Shown in pieces: positions 1 to 6,781 of a stretch of DNA of 25,692 nucleotides (position 1 is its first letter; every line of letters begins with the position of its first letter). The translations under genes were made by a program, and so were the position numbers. Below the pieces are notes generated by a model. The model did no database searches. It saw only the letters and a list, made by a program, of their open reading frames with translations, and was not told where the DNA came from. The DNA comes from CAYGTK01 sp964352775 (GTDB lineage: Bacteria; Bacteroidota; Bacteroidia; Chitinophagales; CAIOSU01). The DNA is taken from assembly GCA_964352775.1 (NCBI GenBank), contig CAYGTK010000031.1, positions 1 through 25,692 on the forward strand, written 5' to 3'.

Positions 1-121
1 CTTCACCAGGAGTCTTCTTCAATAGATGAAGCGCTAGGCGTGTGGCCGTCTTACGACCTATGCCAGGTAGTTTTGCCAATTCGTTAATGGCATCTTCAAC
101 TAATTTTGAGGGGAACTGCAT
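1..121 (-). CDS. recR: Recombination mediator RecR, N-terminal fragment (cut by window edge)
   Basis: The first 40 codons are present; the gene continues beyond base 1. RecR works with RecO (and RecF) to load RecA on gapped single-stranded DNA in recombinational repair. The visible peptide begins MQFPSKLVEDAINELAKLPG and continues with IGRKTATRLALHLLKK, the helix-hairpin-helix DNA-binding N-terminus typical of RecR. The downstream zinc finger and Toprim domain are outside the window. The ATG at 121-119 is chosen because MQFPSKL is the usual start of Bacteroidota RecR. The gene lies 41 nt downstream of the PorE-like gene on the same strand, and a 12-bp palindrome abuts the start codon. Identification by family pattern is firm. 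Confidence 0.93.
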   Translation of the reverse strand, partial: MQFPSKLVEDAINELAKLPGIGRKTATRLALHLLKKTPGE

Positions 122-169
122 TGCAGCTGCAAGATAAGCAATAAGCAGGGCTTGGTGAAAGCTTACTGC
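121..169 (-). promoter_or_regulatory. Inverted repeats between the PorE-like gene and recR
   Basis: Two elements are seen. A perfect 12-bp palindrome, TTGCAGCTGCAA, occupies 121-132 and includes the first base of the recR start codon. Separately, 138-146 (GCAATAAGC) and 161-169 (GCTTACTGC) pair on the minus strand as a 9-bp stem with one G-U wobble and a 14-nt loop; this stem covers the stop codon of the upstream gene. There is no T-run after it, so a conventional intrinsic terminator is unlikely. It could be a weak attenuator, an mRNA structure or an operator. Function is inferred only from position. Confidence 0.25.
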
Positions 170-2355
170 ACCGATCCTTTTACTTGCATTCCGTTTGGTT
201 GCTTTATCACCTTAAACTCTGTACGTCGGTTTAGCTGATGCAATTGCTCACCACATACTGATGAATCGTTACAAACATCATCACCACATTGGTTTACTAG
301 TTGTGTTTCACCAAAAGCACTTGCCGTTAGGTTCTCTATCATCGCTCCATGATTAATGATATAGTTAGAGGCTGATTCGGCACGTCTAGCAGAAAGGTTC
401 ATATTGTACATATCAGTCGCACGGCAATCCGTATGCGAGCGAAGCTGGATGACCATTTCTGGATATTTCTTCAACAGATCAATAACACGCTCTAATTCTT
501 CTGCAGCATCAGGCCTGATGTTATACTTGTCTAGGTCGTAATAGATGTTCTTCAACTCAACTATACTTCCCTCGCCCAAGCCATACATCCGCAAGGTATC
601 TTCAATTATACCTGGTGTAGCGTTTGTAGTATTGATACTAAGTGGAGCACTTAAAAACAGGCCGAACTTATTGGCCAGCACCTTGTAATCCATATTATAC
701 TGCATTGGATAGCGGAATTTACCATTAGCATCAGAGGCTAGGGTGTCTACCTCACCAGTGGTATTATTGTTAATAGGAATTATCGCATCGGCTATTAATT
801 GGCCCGTTTTTTCATTTATTACTGTACCTACAAAAATAAGCTCTCCTTTATCAAGCGGTATTCTCACTTCGGCATTGTTAGCTGTCATTCCAGCCGTATT
901 CACAGCTATGGAATTCGGATTGTAGGGTAGTTTAGTACCTACAAAATTATAGGTCTTACCTGGCTCTACTCTAAAATTGAAACGACCATCGCTATTGGTC
1001 AATTTACTCATTAGGGTATCACCACTTTCTACTAAATATACTCTGGAGCTATCTAGTGGATCTCCAGTTAATTTATCGTATACCAGTCCTCTTATCAAAA
1101 GCCCTTTGCTATCAAATTTATAGATGTCGTCATCACCATAACCACCGCTTCGGTTTGAAGAGAAGTACCCCGTTTTTTTATCCTTATCCCAAATAATACC
1201 GAGGTCATCAGCTTTAGAGTTAAGTGGGTAGCCAACGTTTTCTACAGACCACCATCCGCCACCTAGGTCGGTAGCTCTATACATATCTAAACCGCCAAGG
1301 CCTTCATAGCTATCAGAAGAAAAATAGAGTGTGCCATCTTCATGAATAGTTGGGAAGTACTCGTTTCCGAGCGTATTTACCTTAGCGCCAAGATTTACTG
1401 GGGTTTTCCATCCTGTGCTATCCCATTCGCTTACGTAGAGGTCAAAGTTTCCGTAACCACCAGGCATATCACTCGAGAAATATAGCTTCTTACCATCGGC
1501 ACTCATAGCCGGGTGTCCTACAGAATATTCTTGACTGCAAAAGGGCAATTCTTTTATATCATCCCATTTCCCATCTATTAGCTTAGCACTAAATACGGTC
1601 AGTTTAATGATGTTATCCTCGCTTTTATCCTCTTTAACTCTGTTTACATAGTTGTTACGAGTGAAGAACATCGTTTTTCTATCAGGCGAAAAGGTGGCGG
1701 GCCCTTCGTGTAAGAACTTGTTTACCTTACCTTCTAACAAAACTGGAGAGGTCTCACCAGTATCACTTAATTCTGATAAGTATAAATTGTAAAATGCCCC
1801 GTCAGACCAAACATCTTTTTTGCCTTTTCCTCTACCTGATACAAACACTAATGAGCTATCGTACCAAGCTGGACTGAAGTCTGAACCAGCTGAGTTGATA
1901 TTAATATTCTGAATATTGAATTTAATAGAGTCTTTTTTAAGGTCAGGAAGAAGATCTACACCAAGGGCTAGGCTCTTACCACGCGCGTCGTCTGGTGCTT
2001 TATCAGCATAAGCATTGTATTGCTCTTTAGCTATTTGATAGCTGCCATTGTATTGTAGGGCCTGTGCATAGTAAAAATGGTCAAGTGGTTGAACCCCGCT
2101 ATTCTTTATCACATTGGCATACCAGAATTCTGCTTCGGGCATATTACCAGTAATACGATGGATCTTTGCTATGCTGCTGATAGCGTGATAGTTACTGGGG
2201 TCTTTTTTCGCTGCTTTTTCGTAAGCCTGCAATGCCTTATCGAACTTAAAAAGCTCCATGTAGCGGTCGGCCTTTTTGGTAATGCCGCTTTGAGCAAATA
2301 CTGTACTGCTTGTAACTAGTAAAGAGCAAAGTAAGAATATGGCTGAATATCTCAT
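163..2355 (-). CDS. PorE-like OmpA-family envelope protein (TPR, beta-propeller, carboxypeptidase-regulatory-like domains, OmpA_C)
   Basis: Predicted 730-residue exported protein anchored to peptidoglycan. Order of parts: signal peptide (MRYSAIFLLCSLLVTSSTVFAQ); TPR-like helices about residues 25-125; a PD40/WD40-like propeller about 155-420 with repeated FSPD, LYFSSD and YFSSNRSGGYGDDDIY motifs; two carboxypeptidase-regulatory-like beta-sandwiches about 425-580; and a C-terminal OmpA domain about 600-720 with the peptidoglycan-binding Asp (RSHTD) and Arg (NLSARRAES) plus a Cys-rich insertion before HQLNRRTEF. This order is that of PorE, a type IX secretion component, but flavobacteria carry several paralogs, so I do not give the symbol. 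There is no lipobox, unlike the PorE lipoprotein of Porphyromonas. The ATG at 2355 is preferred over an in-frame TTG at 2394 because it starts the signal peptide and because a -7 box covers that TTG. Confidence 0.85.
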   Translation of the reverse strand: MRYSAIFLLCSLLVTSSTVFAQSGITKKADRYMELFKFDKALQAYEKAAKKDPSNYHAISSIAKIHRITGNMPEAEFWYANVIKNSGVQPLDHFYYAQALQYNGSYQIAKEQYNAYADKAPDDARGKSLALGVDLLPDLKKDSIKFNIQNININSAGSDFSPAWYDSSLVFVSGRGKGKKDVWSDGAFYNLYLSELSDTGETSPVLLEGKVNKFLHEGPATFSPDRKTMFFTRNNYVNRVKEDKSEDNIIKLTVFSAKLIDGKWDDIKELPFCSQEYSVGHPAMSADGKKLYFSSDMPGGYGNFDLYVSEWDSTGWKTPVNLGAKVNTLGNEYFPTIHEDGTLYFSSDSYEGLGGLDMYRATDLGGGWWSVENVGYPLNSKADDLGIIWDKDKKTGYFSSNRSGGYGDDDIYKFDSKGLLIRGLVYDKLTGDPLDSSRVYLVESGDTLMSKLTNSDGRFNFRVEPGKTYNFVGTKLPYNPNSIAVNTAGMTANNAEVRIPLDKGELIFVGTVINEKTGQLIADAIIPINNNTTGEVDTLASDANGKFRYPMQYNMDYKVLANKFGLFLSAPLSINTTNATPGIIEDTLRMYGLGEGSIVELKNIYYDLDKYNIRPDAAEELERVIDLLKKYPEMVIQLRSHTDCRATDMYNMNLSARRAESASNYIINHGAMIENLTASAFGETQLVNQCGDDVCNDSSVCGEQLHQLNRRTEFKVIKQPNGMQVKGSVQ

Positions 2356-2391
2356 GGATACTGGTTTATGGCTAATGCTTTGAATAACAGG

Positions 2392-2399
2392 CAAATTTA
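2392..2399 (-). promoter_or_regulatory. Candidate -7 box of the PorE-like gene
   Basis: TAAATTTG on the minus strand fits the Bacteroidota -7 consensus TAnnTTTG exactly. It would place the transcription start near 2386 and give a leader of about 30 nt before the ATG at 2355. No good -33 TTTG is seen about 20 bases upstream, which lowers confidence. The box overlaps the alternative TTG start at 2394-2392, which is an argument against that start. Confidence 0.4.
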
Positions 2400-2484
2400 T
2401 TAAAATTATCCTAGAGTAATATGGGCTTGTCCATAGGCGTGATAGGCAATTCTGATCTTTTGGACACCATTAAAAAAAGATAGA

Positions 2485-3297
2485 TCATTTCTTTAAAGCC
2501 CAAGGGAAGAGTAATAGTAAAGCGGGTAAATTTTCAGGGGATACGATGTTCATCAAAACGAATCCGCCAGTTATGAATAATAGGTAGCCTATTATCAAAA
2601 AGCGATCATACTTCATAGTGAAGAAGCCAATGATGAAAGAAAACTGCAGGCCTGCCATTGCCATCCAAAGAATATGCGATAACATGCTGTGGTCTATTAA
2701 AAATGTTTTGAACTGGGTGAGGTAGAATTCAGGTCCATAATTGACTAAGAATTCGATATTCTGTGAGATAAGGATGGCACTGAAATGCTCGGTGTGCCAT
2801 AGCGTACCTCTGAATATTTTCCACAAACTGGCAGATACTAATATGAATAGGAAATAATAACGCGCACCTAACCACCACCTGCCAAAAGCATTGCCTTGAA
2901 AACAAAAAGTTAAACTCAGAAGCAGCAGCCCCACAGAATGGTAGTGGTGCCCAGCAGCCATGTTGAACGTAAGACTGTAGAGAAATAGTAATGGAGTAAA
3001 CAACCTTGCACCCCATGTGGAGTTCGGTTGAAAAAATGCTAGCCCCGCTGTTAGTAGAAGCAGTCCATCTAATAAATAAGCTAATGTTGGGGTGCTGAGG
3101 ATAGCTTGTGGTATTCCAGCCAAGTATAATGTCCAGTAGGTTTCATCTAGCGCTAAGTAAAGCAGTTCTGCACCCTGTAATTGATGAAATGAAGTGTGTA
3201 TAAGGAAGCGATATACTAGATATACCAGCACATAGGCAAAGAATATACGTTGGATAAGCTCCCGCCGCGATAATATGGCTTCAATCCGCTGTTGCAT
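2485..3297 (-). CDS. Polytopic membrane protein, possibly HTTM-like
   Basis: 270 residues, very hydrophobic, with about seven or eight membrane segments (for example near residues 18-35, 70-88, 96-112, 118-134, 145-160, 205-226, 232-250 and 255-268) and short polar loops. No signal peptide or catalytic motif is recognised. A conserved-looking GHHYHSVG stretch, rich in His, lies in the middle of the protein. The overall look, including the aromatic-rich N-terminal helix, resembles HTTM/vitamin K-dependent carboxylase-like membrane proteins, but this is a weak impression. The ATG at 3297 lies inside the 3' end of the upstream gene (17-nt overlap), so the two are almost certainly translated together and may form a complex. 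Function unknown. Confidence 0.75.
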   Translation of the reverse strand: MQQRIEAILSRRELIQRIFFAYVLVYLVYRFLIHTSFHQLQGAELLYLALDETYWTLYLAGIPQAILSTPTLAYLLDGLLLLTAGLAFFQPNSTWGARLFTPLLFLYSLTFNMAAGHHYHSVGLLLLSLTFCFQGNAFGRWWLGARYYFLFILVSASLWKIFRGTLWHTEHFSAILISQNIEFLVNYGPEFYLTQFKTFLIDHSMLSHILWMAMAGLQFSFIIGFFTMKYDRFLIIGYLLFITGGFVLMNIVSPENLPALLLLFPWALKK

Positions 3298-3832
3298 ATT
3301 GTATTAGTGGGGTGCTTTGTAATTCTTCTAATTGGCCTTTATTGTAACGGTAGGTATTTAAATGAACAGTGTATTCTGAAAATTCTTTTTCGGAAATACA
3401 TTCAAGATAACTGCCTAACCACTTGGGAAAGCGTTGATATTCATCAGTTTTAGCTGCTAGTTTTTCGGGCAGGCCTAAAAAGTCGGGGTTTCTAGCTAAA
3501 AGACCTAAGCGTTTTGCAATAGCGACCTTTTTTGGGTCTTCTCCGCCCATTTCGAACATGCCTACATATCTCCAAAGGCGAGTGACTACTACTTCTTTTT
3601 GAGCATCAGGCAGGTCCATATAATTGAAAGGCTGTCCGTCTAGCGTTATTTTTAATCCTGTATACCTTTCGTGCTTGTATTCTTTTTGAGAATACATCCC
3701 ATAATTCAACCAAGGGGTGAAATCTGACTTTCGTACTACCACCAACAGATGAAGCACAAAAAAGAGGACAAAGCCTATGGCAGCCCATTTTTGCCTTCCC
3801 TTGAGATACTGATAATAGTCTTTAACTGACAT
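3281..3832 (-). CDS. Hypothetical protein with one N-terminal membrane anchor
   Basis: 183 residues. One clear membrane segment lies near residues 15-33 (AAIGFVLFFVLHLLVVV) after a basic start (MSVKDYYQYLKGRQKW), so the remaining roughly 150 residues are probably extracytoplasmic. That soluble part is charged and aromatic (LWRYVGMFEMGGEDPKK, FPKWLGSYLECISEKEFSEY) and matches no family I recognise. The ATG at 3832 follows polA by 54 nt on the same strand with no obvious hairpin between, so read-through from polA is possible. It overlaps the following membrane-protein gene by 17 nt, which suggests a two-protein membrane unit. The reading frame is certain from this coupling and its length; the function is not known. 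Confidence 0.7.
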   Translation of the reverse strand: MSVKDYYQYLKGRQKWAAIGFVLFFVLHLLVVVRKSDFTPWLNYGMYSQKEYKHERYTGLKITLDGQPFNYMDLPDAQKEVVVTRLWRYVGMFEMGGEDPKKVAIAKRLGLLARNPDFLGLPEKLAAKTDEYQRFPKWLGSYLECISEKEFSEYTVHLNTYRYNKGQLEELQSTPLIQYATAD

Positions 3833-3886
3833 CGGTATAATTACTCCTAATTTAGAGAAAACGCTTAGTTTATTGTATTCTATACG

Positions 3887-6709
3887 TTAATGCGCTTCCA
3901 ACCAATTCTGACCTTCACCCATTTCTACCACGATGGGGACGGTCAGCTTTAGTGATGGAATGTTTTGCATACATTCTTCCACTACAGTTTTCACTTTTTC
4001 TAATTCTGTATGGTGAACATCAAATACCAATTCATCATGCACCTGTAGTGTCATTACCGACTGAAATTTATGCTTGGCAAAAGCTTCCCTAACATTTATC
4101 ATGGCCGATTTTATCATATCAGCAGCCGAGCCTTGAATCGGGGTGTTTATAGCATTTCGTTCTGCATAACCTCTAACTGTGGCATTGGCAGAATGGATGT
4201 CTTTCAAATAGCGACGGCGACCACCTAGTGTAATAGCATAGCCATGCTGCTTCGCGAATTCAACGGAATCGCCCATGTACTTCTTAATACCAGGGTACTG
4301 CTTGAAATAATTCTCTATAATCTCGGCAGCCTCGGTCCTTGAAATTCCTGCCCGCTGCGAGAGACCAAAGGCTGAAATTCCGTAAATGATACCGAAGTTG
4401 ACCATTTTGGCATTACCCCTCATTTCACGGGTCACCTCTTCATTAGTTATGCCGTATACTTTTGCTGCGGTAGCAGTATGAATATCTTCTCCGTTAGTGA
4501 AAGCAGAAAGCATGGCCTCATCTTTACTGATATCCGCCACTAAACGTAATTCTATCTGCGAGTAATCTGCTGATAGTAGTACATGGTCCTTATCCCTTGG
4601 GATGAAGGCCTTTCTTATTCGTCGCCCACGTTCTGTCCTTATAGGGATGTTCTGTAGGTTAGGATTATTACTGCTCAATCGCCCTGTAGCAGCTACAGTT
4701 TGTAGAAAGTGGGAGTGTATTCTGTTCGTTTTTGGATTGATAAAAGTCGGTAGCGCATCTACATAAGTAGATTTCAGCTTCGTCATTTCCCGATACTCCA
4801 AAATATGCTTAGCTATTTCATGCTCAGGGGCAAGTTTGTTGAGAATTTCCTCATTAGTACTGTATTGCCCAGTCTTTGTTTTCTTGCCTTTGTAGGGTAT
4901 TTCTAACTTGTCGAATAGAACTGTTCCCATTTGCTTGGGTGAATCAAGATTGAAGCTAGTACCAGCCAGGTCAAACACTTGCTCCTGCACTTTAGAAATA
5001 TCACCTTCTAATTCTTTTGAATAGTCAGCAAGGAATTGGGTATCTACTGCTACACCTTCTTTCTCAATATCAGCTAATACATAAACTAGTGGAGCTTCCA
5101 CATTTTTATAAAGCTCATCAAATGCATTTTCCTTTAGTACAGGCTCAAATTTCTCTTTTAATTGAAGCGTGATGTCTGCATCTTCGCTAGCGTATGCTAC
5201 TATTTTATCTAAAGGCACATCGCGCATAGTACCTTGGTTCTTTCCTTTTTTACCTATTAAGCTCTCGATACTTACTGGACTGTAGCCCAAGAAATTCTCG
5301 GCAAGCCTATCCATTTTATGGCTACTATCGGGGTCTATTAGGTAATGGGCTATCATAGTGTCAAATAGTTCCCCCTGTACTTCCACGTTATACCATTTCA
5401 GTACGGTGATGTCATATTTCAAGTTCTGCCCAACCTTTTCGATCTTAGGGTCTTCTAACACCGCCTTAAATTCGGCTACCAAGGCCATTGCCTCTTTTTG
5501 GTCGGTCGATACAGGTACGTACCAAGCCTCACCTGGTTTTATGGAAAAAGATAGGCCGACTAATTCGCAGTTGTTAGCATCAATGCCAGTCGTCTCGCTA
5601 TCAAAGCAGAAGCTCTTTGACTTAGCAATCTTGGCTATTAAGTCTTTCCGTTTTTCGGGAGTATCTACTAATAGGTACTCGTGCTTAGTGTTTTCAAGTG
5701 TTTTTCCGTGGTCGGTAGTTTCTATCTGTTGGGTGGGCGTATCCTTATTTTTAGGAATGGCAGCGCCAAAAAGATCCATTTGGTCTCCTTTTGAAGGAGC
5801 TTCTTGTTGATTTACCGTATAATCATCACCAAATACCCGTTTACCCATGGTGCGGAATTCCAATTCTGCAAAAAGGGCTTTTAGCTTCTCTTCATCAGGT
5901 TTGGATATCACTAATTTATCCTCCTCTACTTCTACGGGGGCATCAATGATGATGGTTGCTAATTTCTTTGAGATCAAAGCTTGCTCCTGATTGGCTTCTA
6001 CCTTTTCTTTTAGCTTGCCTTTTAGCTCATCGGTACGCTTATACATCTCTTCCATGCTGCCAAATTGCTTAAGCAATTTGGCAGCGGTTTTATCGCCCAC
6101 ACCTGGTATGCCTGGTATATTGTCTACGGCATCACCACTCATGCCAAGCACATCAATTACTTGATCTATGCGCTCAATGTCCCACTTGGCTAGTACTTCG
6201 GGAATACCTAGTATCTCGCGTGGTTTACCCATGTAGCTAGGCTTGTACATAAAGATGTTGTCGCTAACTAACTGGCCGAAATCTTTATCAGGGGTAACCA
6301 TGTATACTTTGTATCCATGTTCTTCAGCCTTTTTGGCTAACGTACCTATAATATCATCTGCTTCAAAACCCGCTTCTTCTAGTATGGGGATGTCAAAACC
6401 ACGGATGATCTCTTTAATAATCGGAATACTTACGGCAATGTCTTCTGGCATTTTCTCCCTGTTCGCCTTATAGAATTCATGTTCAACAGCGCGGTCGGTC
6501 TTTTGCTCCATACTGTCGAATACCACGGCAATGTGACTAGGGTTCTCTTTATGCATAAGGTCCAACAAGGTGTTGGTGAAACCATACATGGCAGAGGTGT
6601 TCATCCCTTTACTATTAGTAATAGGGTTGCGGCTAAAGGCAAAATAGGCACGATAGATCAGCGCAAAGGCATCGAGTAGGTACAGTACTTTTTCATCTTC
6701 TTTAGCCAT
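3887..6709 (-). CDS. polA: DNA polymerase I
   Basis: 940 residues, close to the 928 of E. coli Pol I. It fills gaps and removes RNA primers in Okazaki-fragment processing and excision repair. Three modules are visible: 5' nuclease about residues 1-300 (LLDAFALIYRAYFAF, EADDIIGTL, GVGDKTAAKLL); 3'-5' exonuclease about 345-530 with the catalytic Asp/Glu of FCFDSETTG, so proofreading appears intact; and polymerase about 550-940 with motif A (DYSQIELRL), motif B (RGNAKMVNFGIIYG) and motif C (LQVHDELVFD). The linker between the first two modules contains DQMDLFGAAIP, a possible beta-clamp-binding motif. The ATG at 6709 gives a standard N-terminus. It lies 70 nt downstream of metH on the same strand. 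Confidence 0.98.
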   Translation of the reverse strand: MAKEDEKVLYLLDAFALIYRAYFAFSRNPITNSKGMNTSAMYGFTNTLLDLMHKENPSHIAVVFDSMEQKTDRAVEHEFYKANREKMPEDIAVSIPIIKEIIRGFDIPILEEAGFEADDIIGTLAKKAEEHGYKVYMVTPDKDFGQLVSDNIFMYKPSYMGKPREILGIPEVLAKWDIERIDQVIDVLGMSGDAVDNIPGIPGVGDKTAAKLLKQFGSMEEMYKRTDELKGKLKEKVEANQEQALISKKLATIIIDAPVEVEEDKLVISKPDEEKLKALFAELEFRTMGKRVFGDDYTVNQQEAPSKGDQMDLFGAAIPKNKDTPTQQIETTDHGKTLENTKHEYLLVDTPEKRKDLIAKIAKSKSFCFDSETTGIDANNCELVGLSFSIKPGEAWYVPVSTDQKEAMALVAEFKAVLEDPKIEKVGQNLKYDITVLKWYNVEVQGELFDTMIAHYLIDPDSSHKMDRLAENFLGYSPVSIESLIGKKGKNQGTMRDVPLDKIVAYASEDADITLQLKEKFEPVLKENAFDELYKNVEAPLVYVLADIEKEGVAVDTQFLADYSKELEGDISKVQEQVFDLAGTSFNLDSPKQMGTVLFDKLEIPYKGKKTKTGQYSTNEEILNKLAPEHEIAKHILEYREMTKLKSTYVDALPTFINPKTNRIHSHFLQTVAATGRLSSNNPNLQNIPIRTERGRRIRKAFIPRDKDHVLLSADYSQIELRLVADISKDEAMLSAFTNGEDIHTATAAKVYGITNEEVTREMRGNAKMVNFGIIYGISAFGLSQRAGISRTEAAEIIENYFKQYPGIKKYMGDSVEFAKQHGYAITLGGRRRYLKDIHSANATVRGYAERNAINTPIQGSAADMIKSAMINVREAFAKHKFQSVMTLQVHDELVFDVHHTELEKVKTVVEECMQNIPSLKLTVPIVVEMGEGQNWLEAH

Positions 6710-6740
6710 AGCATTCCTTGTTTAATGGAGTGGGCTAAAA

Positions 6741-6781
6741 ATAGAGAAGAAAAGGGAAACCCCTAAAGCTAAGTGTAGCTT
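6741..6781 (-). terminator. Candidate terminator after metH
   Basis: On the minus strand the end of metH runs into a hairpin, AAGCTA-CACT-TAGCTT (6781-6766), which overlaps the stop codon. It is followed by a short AGGG-GTTT-CCCT hairpin (6764-6753) and a pyrimidine-rich tract (TTTTCTTCTCTATTTTT). The stems are short, so termination may be partial and polA could still be read from upstream. Confidence 0.35.

Noticed and set aside
2453..2487. TGATCT/AGATCA inverted repeat with an internal T-run after the 270-residue membrane-protein gene
   Set aside because: The loop is over 20 bases and the T-run lies inside it rather than after the stem, so it does not look like a terminator.
5358..5810. 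150-codon plus-strand reading frame antisense to polA
   Set aside because: It lies wholly within a well-supported gene on the other strand and shows no domain or signal of its own.
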